Shown: positions 35,420 to 47,814, numbered from the stretch's first letter. The stretch is 64,000 bases of DNA from Chinchilla lanigera (GCF_000276665.1 NW_004955472.1:6457500-6521499), one strand, 5' to 3'. Translations and numbers: made by a program. Notes: a model not told the origin generated them from the letters alone.

Positions 35420-37688
35420 GCTAACTTAGCCCTCTTGGCACCAAAGCAAAAGGACCCTTCTTTTAATGTATAAAGATAGCCCTAAATAAAACTCAATATG
35501 ATTCTTAGACCATAAAATTCTAAAAATATATATCATAAAATTATGAGACATTGATGAAGTAAGTTATGATATATAAGAGTTGTTACTTTATAATAAAATT
35601 AATTTTTTAAAAAAATTCATGACCACTATACACAGCATGCATAATTTGTCTCTAGTGCCTAATTCTTCCTTTTAGTGATTTCATTTTAATATTTATGTAT
35701 TGAATGTTTGTACGTTGTTTTTTAATACAAAAAAACTACCAGTGATAAATTTTTTTCTCAGAAGGTAATTCTGGAAAAAGGAAAAACAATCTATGGGCGT
35801 TTATATGGTGGAGTACATTTTTTAAAGTTAATGGAATTGTGAGAAAAAGTGTAGAGCTTCTGTTGGATCGAGAGGCATTAAGAGAGAGCATGGAGTGATC
35901 TAGGCTAATCGCATATTAGTAAAATATATTCTTGATAAGTTAAACTATTAGACTTTCCCCCTGTCCTTTTGCTTTATATAAATGTTCTGTGAACATTTAC
36001 ACAGAAAGGACCAGTAAGATTTTTAAAATCAGTAGAATAGAATAGATGTCCAGCCTGTGAGTTAGACTAGAGAAAAATTAAAAGTGGGCCAAAATACGGA
36101 AGTGGAGACCAAAAGAGAAATGTGTTTTTTTGTCTGCTCATTTGAAGAACGCGCGTTGACAGTTCTGGCCCCCAGATCAGAAAACAGTAAGACATTTGTG
36201 GAGAATGTGGAGAGTGAAGACCTCTGGCTTGATAAAAGCTGTACAGAAAGGAAAAAATTGCTGTTCCTCAATTCTTATGTCCAGTCCGTAATCAAGACTC
36301 CCCTATTCTTATTCTGTAATGCGCCTCAGATCTGTTTCTTCCTTTCCAGCGGCACCATAACGATGTTAGTCTCCTCTTGCTGGGCTCTAAGTCCCTAAGT
36401 ATAGGGCACAATGCGTATTCATCTGCTACTCTGTCTCAGAATGTTGCCAGAAAAGATGCAGAATACTTGCAAATTATATTTATCAAATAACCAGAAAGAA
36501 AAGAGCTTTTCAGAATAGTTCTCTACACCCAGTACCTGCGATCCTCCCCTTGTGCAGGTATGAGGGCTAAGAGCTAGAGGGAAGGAGATGGATGGAGTAT
36601 AAGACCTCTTGGGATGTGGACTGCAAGATGACACCTTTAATACTTTCCCAACTCTAAATTTTATGTAATGATGCTTTCCTATCAAACTTCCTCTTATAGA
36701 ACATGGTCCTTTTCTATGGTCCCCATACAATCTGCTACTTTTTGAAAGAGATGATAACCATTTGAATACTAAAAGGGGCAGTTAAATTGATACATCTACT
36801 CTTTCTGAAACCACCTTTTTTCATGAAATCTCCAGACTGAGATTTTAAAAATGCATATTGTTGTTGGCTTTTTAGTGTCTTTCCCTACCTTTCCCAACTT
36901 GCTTTTGAAAGTAAAACAAAATGTCTCAAAATTCATTTTCTGTCAGTAGAAATGTGATTAATCTTCAATGTATTTCATAATAAATTGAAAATGTAGTCAA
37001 GCTGAAGTTAACATCTCTTTTATCTGCAATGAAATTAATCAAAATTAAACACAAACACCAGAATCCTGTACTTTAAAAGCGCAATTAACATACACAAAAT
37101 GTATCTTATACCATTTTTCTATTCTAAATTCATGATTAATGTGACCATACATGCAAACAAAATGAACACGTAGTTCTGTCTCAATTCTGCTTTCAGTCTA
37201 AAAATATTCCAGCTGTCTTTTATCGGCTTTGAAACTGCCCTCAAATTAACCCATGTAGATAAATTTGTTGTTTGTACATTTAAATTGCCAGCAAAATCAG
37301 TCATGTTAATATGAACTGGAAACTATTATGGTTGCCTCTTAGAGAAGTTACTAGGAAAGTTTTGATTTGTGATGTCTTCCAGTATAACGTCCCTTTCTTT
37401 TTCTTCAGAATTAAAGCTGAAATACTCCTATTTTGTGTACAATAGTGAATATGTTGCCATTTTACAACTCAAATTGATGTCGATTAGGACAGACTAATTT
37501 ATTGAAATCCAATACAACTTTGGTTCACATAATGCTATCCAACACAAAAATAAGATTTTAGTAAAACTCGAATGTTTTAAGAAATTTGAAATTTAAATTA
37601 TCTCCCTTTTATTCATTGCTTCTTTTTAAGAAGATAGCTACTTTTTTCAAATTAAAGGTCTATATTATATCTAATTTCTGTAACCTGT
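35420..37688. other. unique DNA, no gene seen
   Basis: Overlapping ORFs of about 100 codons at 36,084-36,398 (plus) and 36,419-36,730 (minus) show no conserved motif or coding bias that I can detect by eye. I treat them as chance. Confidence 0.4.
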
Positions 37689-37689
37689 T

Positions 37690-37795
37690 GACCTCTCCAG
37701 GCTGAGTGTCTGACCCTTGTCATTTCACTCTGCACTTCTACAGTACTTGGTACGGAATGTGGTACAGCCCAGGCATAGTATATTATGGTGGTTTG
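37690..37795 (+). mobile_element. L2 3'-end relic
   Basis: 'tcactctgcacttctacagt', 'acttggtacggaatgtggta' and 'cagcccaggcatagtat' follow the L2 3' end pattern (a 'agcacagtgcctggcacatag' type block). Confidence 0.4.
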
Positions 37796-37929
37796 AGTAC
37801 ATGGTTCGTCCACATTGCGCTGCTATAGCAGGATACTATAGACAGAGTAACTTATAATAAACAGAAGTTTATTGGTTTACAGTTTTGAAGATTGAAAAGT
37901 GGACAGGCTATCCTATGTTAGAAGGGCAA

Positions 37930-38096
37930 AGAGAAGTTAAGAGGGAGGAGGATGAAGAGAGTAAACGAGGGATGGAGGAAGTGGGAAAAGTAGAGAGAAA
38001 ACGGGAGATGGGAAAGGAGAAAGGGAAGAGGAGAGGGAAAGGAAGAGGGAGAAACAAGAGAAAGAGACAGGCAGGGAGAGAGAGACGCAGAGAGAT
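37930..38096. repeat. polypurine (GA-rich) tract
   Basis: About 165 bases are almost entirely A and G, inside the LTR. The 75- and 87-codon ORFs here are compositional artefacts. Confidence 0.85.
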
Positions 38097-38239
38097 CAAA
38101 CTTACAGCTTGAAGCTTTTCATAATCAGCATTGATCCATTTGTGAGAGTGGAGCTGTGATGACCTGCACACTTCCCGTGAGGCTAATGTTATTGGGTTAA
38201 GCTTTCACGACGGAAGATTGAATTTCTAACACATGCTTG

Positions 38240-38347
38240 CTGCCTGTGTGGCTCTTTCCTTCTCTCTTTTCTTTCTTTCCACTGGGAATTGAACCTGGGC
38301 CTTCCTACAGCTGCAAATGGCCCAGAGTATCTGGGATTACGGGGCAA
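38240..38347 (-). mobile_element. degenerate B1/ID composite SINE
   Basis: 'actgggaattgaacctgggc' is a reversed tRNA box B region and 'gtatctgggattacgggg' is a reversed B1 head. The element interrupts a MaLR LTR. Flanks resemble a duplication (acacatgctt near 38,230 and acacacgctt near 38,348). Confidence 0.45.
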
Positions 38348-38659
38348 CACACGCTTTTCGTAAAAACATATTTAAACCATAGTACATGCTAATCTGGACA
38401 TGCTTACACTAGATTCTGAGGACAAGAAGTAGGTTTTTATTTGGATATTTCTGATGTTGCTTTTGAGGGGAAATCAGCCTAAATTAGAATTTTTTTTTGA
38501 ATTAAACACTTAAGATATGCAATTTAAAATAATTGAGTGTTTATTTATTATATATTACTGCATTTATAAATGTCGGTGTTTCTGCCACTCAGTCTTTCGA
38601 AAGAATCGCAAAATGTACTGCAAGGACTTGCCATGAGCTGGAAGAACAAATATACTTGT

Positions 38660-38800
38660 TCTTTTCTATTTTAAAAAGAAAAAATAAAACAAAATTTCAA
38701 AACAATTTCAAAACAAGAGAACAGGAGGGTAACAGTGGCTAATACATTGCATATTGTAATCTTAAATTAGTTACTCAGAGTACAAGGTACAGGCATTTAA
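38660..38800 (-). mobile_element. L1 3'UTR fragment
   Basis: 'acattgcatattgtaatctt' and 'aaattagttactcagagtac' match the 3'UTR of the full-length L1 on the same strand (about 53,060-53,095). An A-rich left part lies next to it. It is a diverged, truncated relative. Confidence 0.55.
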
Positions 38801-38906
38801 TTGTCTAAACAATATTAGCACAGATGTTTCTTTTCAATGAACTAAGAGATATTAGTAGTGTAACTATGTTAATTATCATATATATATTTATTTTCCTTGC
38901 TTTTTA

Positions 38907-39014
38907 TTTATTTATTTATTTATTTTTGGTTTTTCTCCGGTACGGGGAACCGAACTCACGACCTTGCGCTTGCCAGGCAGGTGCTTTTGCCGCTGAGCTA
39001 AATCCCCAGCCCCC
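38907..39014 (-). mobile_element. ID SINE, young, TSD
   Basis: A TTTA-type tail, then 'ggtacggggaaccgaactca', 'ccttgcgcttgccaggcagg' and the reversed head. Flanking duplications are cttgcttttta (38,896-38,906) and ctcgcttttta (39,015-39,025), with one mismatch. Confidence 0.95.
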
Positions 39015-39299
39015 CTCGCTTTTTAAACTATAGCAGTTTTAAATGCCATACACAAGGGCCACAATATGAGAAATCTTGACGAGAATGTTACAATTCTGTT
39101 TGTGTTCCGAACATTGATTCTATAGACTTTCATTCCTACTTGTTTAAGAGCTTCAATATGTAATTTGACATTGCTTCCTTTCCACTTCTTTCTCTGCTCT
39201 TCCTTCAGTGTTTACTCTTCCAGACACTAAGATAATACGGAAACAAACTGAGTTTTGCTCAGGTCTCAGAGATCTGAGTATGGTTAGGAAGATCCTTGT

Positions 39300-39868
39300 T
39301 GTATGGCGGAGGCAGCCTCTTACATGAGCTCACTGAGTCCTGCCTCATGGAATTCATATTCTGCATAACCTCTTTGCCTTACGAGTGAACTGCACTTAAT
39401 GATTTGCTTCTATTAGATAAAAGGCAACAGCTGCGCTGGGATATTACTTCCGAAGTTAGATCATTCAGGAGACTGTAACTACTGCCTGGAGGGGTCTCTC
39501 TCTCCCACTTTCTTGTTCTGCCTGCTGCAATAAGCAAGTTGCCATGTGCCAGGCGCATCAGTGGAAATTCCTACTAGTGTAGCAAGAGACCGAGGCTCTC
39601 GATGAAAAACCAGTAAAGGAACATAGGCCTGATAAAATAAACACAGGAGTTATCTTGAGGGTGGACCCGTCCTTACCTTTCAAGTGCTCAAAAGACCTTA
39701 GTCCCGGTCAACCCACTGACTATAATCTGAAGAGAACCAGTTTCATCAGTTGAGTTAGTTCTGGATTCTTGACATACAGAAATGGTGAGAAAATAAACAT
39801 TTGCTGTTTTAAGCTACTAAGTTTTAGGACAATTTGCTGCCCAGGAGTACATAACTACTACAGTAGTG
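39300..39868 (+). mobile_element. MaLR/ERVL-type LTR relic
   Basis: The 3' part is characteristic: 'gaaaataaacatttgctgtt', 'ttaagctactaagttttagg' and 'cataactactacagta' give the AATAAA and terminal blocks of this LTR class. The 5' part ('cccactttcttgttctgcct') follows in order. No internal region is present. Confidence 0.5.
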
Positions 39869-40208
39869 TAAACAAACCCATTTGTTAAGGTGGTGTGTCA
39901 AAGAACCCTAGAGGGTAGTATGGGAAAGCGAAGGAGTCAGGTCTCTTAGAGATGAAGTCAAAAGTCTCTGGAGTTTTATCTCAAAATATAGGAATATTTT
40001 TCTCTAGGAGAATGATGCCAGGATGATAGGTAAATTATTCCTAGAAAAGGGTTAGGTGAACCTAGTCTCGGAGATGGGACAGAGTATCCAAGTCAAAAAC
40101 ACTGCAAGTACTTTATTACGTTTGTGCAGTGATGAAGCATAGGGTGTTCTGTGTTATGAGAAATAAAACACCCACATCTAAGCCTCTGAGAATCTCATTC
40201 AAATAGCA

Positions 40209-40225
40209 ACGTGCACGCATGCGCA

Positions 40226-40268
<43 letters not shown>
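40209..40268. repeat. (CA)n microsatellite
   Basis: About 20 CA units preceded by a 'gtgcacgcatgcgcacgt' alternating purine-pyrimidine segment. Confidence 0.95.
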
Positions 40269-40270
<2 letters not shown>

Positions 40271-42158
40271 CCTAGGGTTATAGGAAATCAACTGCCCCTC
40301 ACTTGGGGATTATTTACTCAGGGGTGTTCCTCATGGTCTCTAGGACTCAGACATATACTATATGTCCAATTCAATATAAATAATTTGAAGATATATTTAA
40401 CTTATTTTTGTGGTTGCTACAGGGATTTATAAAAGAGGGGATTCTGTACATAGTTGTTGAATTGAACTGAAAAACCCATAACACCTTATTAGACTAGCCT
40501 CAATTTCTTGCTCCCTCTTTTCCTCACTTCTTAACGTATGCAGAGGAGCTCAGATCCCACGACCCCTGTGGCCTGCGTCTTTGGTGAGGTTAAGTCATGA
40601 AAGGGCTGACTGAGAAATGAGAAAGTAGAGGGCTTTGGTAATATTGAGAACAGTAATTAGCCGAGTTTTATGTCTAAAGCCTGGAGAGTATGTCATTACC
40701 ATTTTCTACTTTAAAGCTATGCGCTCCTTAGTCATTGGAACTTCCTAGCGTTTGGGGGCTCTCAATTGAAATGGAGGCGTGATCCGTGGGGTATCTCCAT
40801 ATAATGTTATAACCAGAGCTCAGCGCTAGTAGTTTGCTGCTACATGTTACAGTGTGATTAAGAGGAGATGGACCACATCCACGAAAGAAATTTGTTTTAT
40901 TGATGAAGTTTTAACATCTTATTCAGAACACAAGGGAATAATTTTGAAACTGACATATTGCTCTTATGCTGTAGAGAGAAGATGGGGACTTGCTATTACT
41001 CTATCAGTATTTTTGATCTAACCTTTAAAATCACCTGAGGGATTTTGGGTGAAAAATATTCCAGGCTATGCAGTGAATTCTTGTTTATGTGCACTGCCTT
41101 TGCAGTGTGTTCTGCAAGTTTGCAGAGGCAGGAAAATAACAGGGTACTCTGTATATTTATTTCATTTTTTCTTTAAGGAGATAAGAGTGATAAGTGAACA
41201 TTAAAAACTTGTTGTTAAAATGATTTATTAAAATAGTACCATTTCCACTTGCAACTGCTTTATATGATTGTCAAAAAGTCTGTAAGTTCATAGTGTACTT
41301 TTCTTCCATTCAGAGTTATTTAACAAATTTGACAGAAGGTTAAGGCAAGAGAAGGAATCATATTCTCTACAGCTATTATGTTAAGACTGCTAGGGCCACC
41401 TTTTGAGTATAAGTATAACTGAAGCAAACTAAGACAAACTAATAGGTTAGTACTTATATTGTCCCTGGTAAGCAGTAGACATTTATTTAATGCAGGGGAA
41501 GAAACATCCTTGAAACATTCAAGTTAATTGTCAGGAGTCCTTTATAAATGACAGCTGGTCTTTCTGATGCAAACCTTGTGCTCCTTTAACTAAAACCAGG
41601 GACAGCCTCCTTTGAGCATCTAGGACCCTGACAAAAAGCAGAGTGAAGCATTGTAATGGCATCACTGCTTTGCTTAAAGACAGATAAATCACCCATTTTT
41701 AGTCAGTTGAGGTTGATGGCTGAAAACCCCATTGTATTGCCACGTAGTTGATAAGGTCCAGTTGGTTTGACCAGATGACTTTTGCAGCAATTAACCATGC
41801 TGATGAACCGGAGAATCGATTAGATATAAAAATAAGCCTACTTTTGGGAAATGCAAACAAAATCTAAAACAGTCTCCTCATTTCCCTCCAGCAAGAAGCA
41901 GCAGCGGTTCTGCTTTATCAGCCACAGGGTGAAGGCAGGCGCGATCCTTATTCGTCCTTTGCTTATGACTCACATTGTGATTTTCTTAAACACTTTTCTC
42001 AAAGATTGCCCAAAGAATCTTCTCAAGTATCAGAAACCTTTGTTCCTGATCCTGAGATGAAATATAAAAGCCAAATAGATAGCTGTTTTGTTTATTGTTC
42101 TGTGAAATTACATTATTAGGAGAAGCATCATTTTAAATCAGGAAGCGAAGCATGGCTA

Positions 42159-42178
42159 TAACGGGCTTCAACCCGTTA
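42159..42178. other. perfect short hairpin
   Basis: The arms taacggg and cccgtta are perfect 7-bp inverted repeats around the loop cttcaa. The motif holds two CpGs in an otherwise CpG-poor, AT-rich region. It is not followed by a T run, and function is unknown. Confidence 0.5.
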
Positions 42179-42459
42179 CCATTTTTATGATTAGGGAATG
42201 ATTTGCCACATTATAAAATCCTGAGGAAATAATTGGAGATATTTCATGCTGCTGTTGTCTTGAGTTTCTCTGCCTGTATTACATACGCAGACTCTGCAAA
42301 GGAAACCATCATAGTACTGTTTTGGGAGATACAGAAAAACATTGACAACGTACTATTACGATACTTATCTTGGGCTGACATGACACTCAGGTCTCTATGG
42401 TATGAGATCATGATATTATTGTCAAGCAGACAAGTTTAAAATTGAAATTACAATCCTGG

Positions 42460-42640
42460 TTTTCAGAGTGAGACAAATCTGTGCAAACTCCATCTCTATT
42501 ACCTAGTTGTATGACTTTCACCACATGAGTTTTATGAGTAGTCTCGGTTTTCGTCTATGTACAGTGAGGGTCCTTGCCTCGCAGGACGTGCTGAGGATTC
42601 AGAGAAAGCATCTGCGTTGTGTAATGAGGCTCAGCAAGTG
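42460..42640 (+). mobile_element. MIR SINE relic
   Basis: 'gcaaactccatctctattac', 'ctagttgtatgactttcacc' and 'gaggattcagagaaagcatc' follow MIR order from the tRNA-like part to the 3' third. Confidence 0.55.
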
Positions 42641-42690
42641 ACAGAAGCTGTTTGCTTGAGTGGTCCAGGGACCCTGTGGGCACATGCTGG

Positions 42691-42746
42691 TCTACATGTC
42701 TCCTAAGAAGGACGCTGTTCTACATGTGTCCTAAGAAGGACGCTGT
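42691..42746. repeat. 28-bp direct tandem duplication
   Basis: Two adjacent 28-bp units (42,691-42,718 and 42,719-42,746), each with the core 'tcctaagaaggacgctgt', differ at a single base. They are not part of any transposon I recognise. Confidence 0.95.
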
Positions 42747-42859
42747 GTCAAATCCCTGCTGGACCCTTTATAGGAAACCCTACAGTCATCCCCCTATCTT
42801 CCTACCAGCAGAGCTTAGGGAAGAAGGGGGCTTATTCTGGGTGTTCACCTACTCTGGAC

Positions 42860-42960
42860 CATGTCTTCCTGTGTTTTAGAATCTTTGTATCCCTTAGAGT
42901 ATCTCGCATGATGTGTATGTCTAGTGTCTAGGAAGTACTCATGTTTATTTTAAAATAAGA
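42860..42960 (+). mobile_element. L2 3'-end relic
   Basis: 'gaatctttgtatcccttaga' and 'gtctagtgtctaggaagtac' resemble the L2 terminal blocks. It ends with 'tcatgtttatttt'. Confidence 0.4.
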
Positions 42961-43119
42961 AAGAAATAAGCATGAGAAAAAAGAAGGTCCTTTGATATAT
43001 CAATTAGCTGAGAGATAAGAAACAAGACCCCATGTTTTCTAAAAAGTATCTTAGGTACTGAATGCCAGTCTTCACTTACGATATGTATTTCTTTCTTATT
43101 ACCCGGGCATGCTCTACTT

Positions 43120-43420
43120 GATTACCGAGATTTTACATATGCTTTTCTCCCTGCCTTTGCTCCTCTGAGACTCATTACATGACCTTTCTTCCACGGAGCC
43201 CTTCTTGAGCCTCCAACTCCACAGCAAGCGACCTCCCTATGTGGTTTCACAGTACCTTCCTCTCCACAGCAAAGTATGATACAACAGTGCAGTCAAAAGT
43301 GTACTAGTCACTGCTCCAACTAGATGCTTTGGACGCGTCTTATGTCTATGCTATCAGTGTTGTACTTGGTTTGTAGGGAGTTATCAATAAATATTTACTG
43401 ATTAAATAAATGAGATGAAA
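43120..43420 (+). mobile_element. L2 LINE relic
   Basis: The C/T-rich ORF end ('cctttgctcctctgagactc', 'ccacggagcccttcttgagc') leads into 3' blocks and ends 'caataaatatttactgatta' plus 'aataaatga'. That is the usual L2 3' terminus with short tandem units. No open frame remains. Confidence 0.55.
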
Positions 43421-43481
43421 ATTCTATGTTCTTGCCCTTTGAAAAGGTATTAATGTTGTAGGAAGGGGAGGGCAGTGGAAG

Positions 43482-43531
43482 GCAGAGAGAGAGACTGGGA
43501 GAGAGAGAGAGAGAGAGAAACAGAGAGAGAC
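43482..43531. repeat. (GA)n microsatellite
   Basis: An imperfect GA run with 'ctggg' and 'aaac' interruptions. Confidence 0.93.
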
Positions 43532-46500
43532 TAGTCGATTTGCATTTTTGAATATAGGTGGGAGACTCCTGCTATTCAGTCACAAAGGAAAAAGGGGAAA
43601 AGTAACATCAGAGCTTGATTTCATTTTAAAGAGGAGTTTAGCAGGTAAATGATAATCTGTGGGATTTTAAGAAAAATTTTTGCTAGGAAACAAAAGCAAG
43701 TACTGTAGGCATGAAAGAAGGGAAGATGTTTGGGCAATTTCCCCCTCACTCACCTACCCTTAGACTACGGTACGCACGTGAAGCTTCTGTTTGCTAGTGG
43801 ACAGTAACCCTTTCTTTAGCCCTGTGCTTCTCAGGAGCAGACTCCCTGCGCTCTCCTACAAACAAAGCAAAGGTACAATAATGTCTGTAACACCATACTT
43901 CTGTCTTTTAAAACTTCTATTATTACAGCTCCCATTAAAATAACAAATAATAAGACAAAATGTTGTAATTATGGTTACAGAATTGCTATTCTACACAGAA
44001 TTATTCTCATCCTATCCATTTTCCAAAGTAGTACATTTGTAAATGTAACTTTTGACTCATGGATTTATAGTTTTAATTAAAAACATCCACAAAAAGTTAC
44101 TATTTTTCAGATGGAGGAGACCCTTCTGGCATGATAAGGCCCATGTATATTTCAGATGGCAATATGTTTTAAATAAATTAGCCAGTTATTTATCCTTCAA
44201 AAATATAGCATAGACTTTATTCCTAGATTTTAAAACTATTACCAGCCCAACTGCTAATCATAATTAACTATTTGAGTTTCCCGAACAATTTTGATCATTT
44301 TCCAAAGGTCAATTTTAAAAAAAATATCAAAGATTTTAAATCTCTGAATTGATGCCTAATTTTAGATAGATTTTGTATAGCTACCCAATGAGCTATGCAT
44401 CCACTATTTTATTCCTTAATATATGTTATGATAAATGTTATGATAAATTGTTTTTAATAGCCATACTAATACAGCAGCAATCTCTTTTGAGGGAGCATGT
44501 GCTATTTGAACTTTTCCTCAAAAGTGTCTATTGGTAGGATAGATTATTGTCAATGAATTGTAGCAAGTGTATATGTACTTATCATCTGTTAATCTGCCAT
44601 TTCAAATTCATAAAAGGAGAAAGAATTTCCTCATAAATACTTGATTTTACCTATTCAGTTCTAAATATCTTAAATGAGTTCAACTTCAGATAAATGACTC
44701 TAACTTCTCTGAAGCAAAGCAAATTATGTTTATGGGCGAATTTCATCTTGAAATTGAAACATGCCTAAAGGAGATCTCAAAAAGAAGAGAGGTGACTAGC
44801 CATTTTGAAAAGAAAGTAATTTAACTGTATTTAATAATAACAAATAAAGACATGGATTGTAAAGAAACTGCCCTTTGAATAAGTTTCTGTTTTGACTTTT
44901 CTGAACAGCTCTCATATTGTAAAAATATATTTGATTAGAACAGGTCATAGACAGCTGGGTTTCTATTATGACATTATCTCTTAGAGAAGATGCATTTTCT
45001 TTTAATTTCTACTAGAGAAATGATTTTCCCTAATGACCTTGGAAATGCAATGACGTGTGATCTCATCCTTTTCGATGCAATCATATGATGAGGCTGGTTC
45101 AGATCGTGAAAAGACAAAAACACCTGCAGCATAGCACATTTCTCAGAGCATGGGCCTTGTTGCCAATGGCCAAACTAGCACTTCTTTGCACTCCCAAGAC
45201 AAGCAATATATTGTTTCTAAGATGCCACTTATTATCTTTTCTAAAATGCACCTAAGAAGAACTCTCTTAGAGCTTATATGTGTATCGAATAAGTCAAAAT
45301 ATGGATATATATATATATATTTAAATTGTTTCTGTCCCATAGTATGCTTTAGATAATAATATTTTACTTTTAAAATATAGACTATATAGATATATAAAAT
45401 ATATAGATAATAAGACTTTACTTTTAAAATATGGAATATAAAGGTGTTTAAAGAAAAGAGTGACTGTGAAAAGAATAAAATTGGAAATTATAGATCATTT
45501 GTATATTATTAATCAGACACCTTAAGACTATTACAGTGTGTTAGAAAAATTTAAAATAAAAATCCAAAGATTTTGTACATGAGAGACATTAAATATGTGA
45601 TTAATCCTGGCTATAGTTTCATAAGTTTAATATCAGCTTTGCAAGATAGGTTTTACTGTCCTTAATTTCTAGAGGAAACAATGACAGATTAATTTACTCA
45701 GCTAGGCCAAAGGACCTGTACGTAGCAGCAAGTGTGCAAACAATGTCTGTTTAGCCTTAGGACTTGACCGCTTACCCACTGCAGGCTCTGCCTTCTGTTC
45801 AGTTCAAATCCTCACACGTGTGGCGCACTGTGGCAAATATAGTACTTGGTTTTACAATGAATATAAGAAGAAATCAAACCAGGATCCTGGATGAAATTAT
45901 TGAACAAAAATAGCAATTAATTTGCTCTTACTGGATGTGCTCAAATGACATGGACTTAAAATGTCAATTATATTTCTATTGCTGTTCAAATACTAACACA
46001 AAATTTAGTCTTGAAAGCAACTACACAGTAGTGCTGTGCTTGGCAAGCTTCATCATGCAGAAGGCTGAACATTCCCTAAGGACCGCACTCTCTCTCATGT
46101 ATGGCAACTGGCTGGCTGTGGGCTGAGATGTCTTGGTTCTCCTGCTTTTGATGTCTTTCCCAATAGGCTAGCTTTGGCATACCTATGTGGTGGTAGTATT
46201 CCAAGAACAGAAGCTTAAAGGATTCTTGAGGCCTAAGTACGTGTTTGGCATAATTTCATTTCCTTCGGTCTCTTTTATACAAAGGAAATTACAAAGTCAG
46301 CCCAGTATCAATGGTTGGAAAACTAATTTCTCTTCTTATGGAAGGTAACTGCAAAATGTTGTAGCTAATCTTTCAGTCTACCATGTCATACACGGAGGTG
46401 ATTCTACCAAGTGACTTAGTTTCCTTATAAAGTGGCATGGCAGAGTATGTGGAAAGAAAAAGGCAATAAATGGAGGTGCAACCAATTTTAGGACTATTGA

Positions 46501-47140
46501 CAGAAATACAGGGCAAAGGTCCATCGCCTGACAAAGAACTGCTTTGTAATAATTTTATTGAAACTCAACCTAGGAAATATTGCAGCTGATATTCCTCACT
46601 TTGAAATAAATTCTTAGAAAGCAGGATTAAATAATACTGATAATCTTCTAAAAGCCTCTCTTCTATTTCTTTAAATTATATCTTGAAAAGGAGCAAAGAA
46701 TTACATATCCAATGCCTTCTTGACACAACCCTAAAAGAAAACTGTTAAGTACTTGATATATATATACATATATATATATAGTACTTGATATATATATATA
46801 CATATACATATATATATAAAAGAATGAATTATTGTCTAATTCAATTTTTGTATGTGACAGTTTTATAAATATTTAGGGCTATTATAACATTTTTGCCTCT
46901 CAGAATTACCATGGAGAATTATAAACCATGCCACTAGTCATCTTAGAGTTTTATTTTAAAAGGAGTTTAACCTACTTTAGTGACAGGTAAAATACTTAGT
47001 TAATTTAATTGGCAAAAGTGCACATGTAATTCTTTAGCATAGTTGAGAAATCCCAGTCACTGACAATTCAGTTTCATATGTCCATTACCCTCTAAAAAAT
47101 TTAGAGTACTGATGAGTAAATAGGATATTCTAGGTCTAGA
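43532..47140. other. unique AT-rich DNA with a MIR relic and TA repeats
   Basis: About 45,625-45,800 resembles a reversed MIR ('tttactcagctaggccaaag'). 45,359-45,440 holds two related 'tttacttttaaaatat' blocks about 55 bp apart. No gene is seen. Confidence 0.4.
46748..46818. repeat. duplicated TA/CATA-rich block
   Basis: The sequence agtacttgatatatatat occurs at 46,748 and again at 46,780. Each copy is followed by a TA/CA run, giving an imperfect tandem duplication of about 32 bp. Confidence 0.9.
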
Positions 47141-47144
47141 TCAT

Positions 47145-47300
47145 TTACTCATTGTGATGGTTAGCGATGTGGAACGTTTCCTTCGTGTATGCATTGGCCA
47201 CCTGTAAATCTTTTGAGAAGATCTCTGTACTCTATCATCCATTTTTAAGTTGGGTAATTAGTTACTTTTTTATTCTGATTTGATGTCAGTTCAGACTTTG
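47145..47300 (-). mobile_element. L1 ORF2 fragment
   Basis: 'gatggttagcgatgtggaac', 'cattggccacctgtaaatct' and 'tttttaagttgggtaattag' match a reversed ORF2 segment. It lies out of order relative to the L1 fragment at 47.8 kb, so it is probably a separate insertion or a rearranged piece. Confidence 0.6.
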
Positions 47301-47494
47301 TTTGGGCTTAGGCTCTCAGAACTTTTGAGGTGTTACACCACTCCCAAACCTTCAAATTGTTTGGTGTTGGTGGTCCTTATTTTTCTTTTATAGTCTATTT
47401 TTTTTTCTACCTTGCAAGTTTTTCTCATTTTTAAGAATCATGATTCAGAACTTATTGTATTGATCATCCCATTACCTATTAATCTTATTATTGA

Positions 47495-47640
47495 TATTTT
47501 GTTGGGACAGGGTCTTGCTCCAGGTTCACCTTGAACTCTCTATGTAGCACAGGTTCCCCTTGAACTCACAATCTTTCTACCTTATTCCCCTCAGTGCTGG
47601 GGTTGCAAGTGTGCCCTGCCATACCAGACCTTCTTGCTTA
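47495..47640 (-). mobile_element. B1 SINE
   Basis: 'gttgggacagggtcttgctc', 'tctatgtagcacaggttccc', 'cttgaactcacaatctttct' and 'gtgctggggttgcaagtgtg' are the reversed B1 body including the internal duplication. The tail is short. Confidence 0.85.
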
Positions 47641-47654
47641 AATTTTAAACATTT

Positions 47655-47812
47655 ACGCATGTGTTGGCTTTCTGTCACTGTGATAAAACACCTGAGGAAA
47701 ATAACTTAAAGGAGCAAAGCTTTGATTTGGCTGTACAGCCGTGTTTCAAGGGCTTCAGCCTTCGTTGACTGGCTCCTCCTTTCTCTTCTCCCTACCTGTG
47801 GTCTCTTGATCC
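47655..47812 (-). mobile_element. rodent MaLR (MT/ORR1-like) LTR fragment
   Basis: 'tgtcactgtgataaaacacc' followed by an A-rich segment and 'aaagctttgatttggctgta' resembles the reversed 3' end of rodent MaLR LTRs. Only a partial LTR is visible. Confidence 0.4.
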
Positions 47813-47814
47813 CC

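Larger units (their letters stand above)
37800..38385 (-). mobile_element. MaLR-type LTR interrupted by a SINE
   Basis: The left edge 'gcgctgctatagcaggatac' and 'cagaagtttattggtttaca' match a reversed MLT1/MST-type LTR end. The block 'gatccatttgtgagagtgga' to 'attgggttaagctttcacga' continues the family order. The LTR terminus ('catatttaaaccatagta') appears only after an intervening SINE at about 38,240-38,347. A purine-rich expansion (37,930-38,096) lies in the middle. Confidence 0.55.
39870..42455. other. unique DNA with one CA microsatellite
   Basis: About 41,015-41,110 has a possible MER5 trace ('aaaatcacctgagggatttt'). A hairpin at 42,159-42,178 is listed separately. No gene is seen. Confidence 0.4.

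Noticed and set aside
36084..36730. Adjacent ORFs of about 100 codons on opposite strands
   Set aside because: No conserved motif or splice context. Treated as chance.
40209..40268. CA repeat as regulatory Z-DNA element
   Set aside because: Alternating purine-pyrimidine DNA can adopt Z form, but no promoter or gene is nearby to give it a role.
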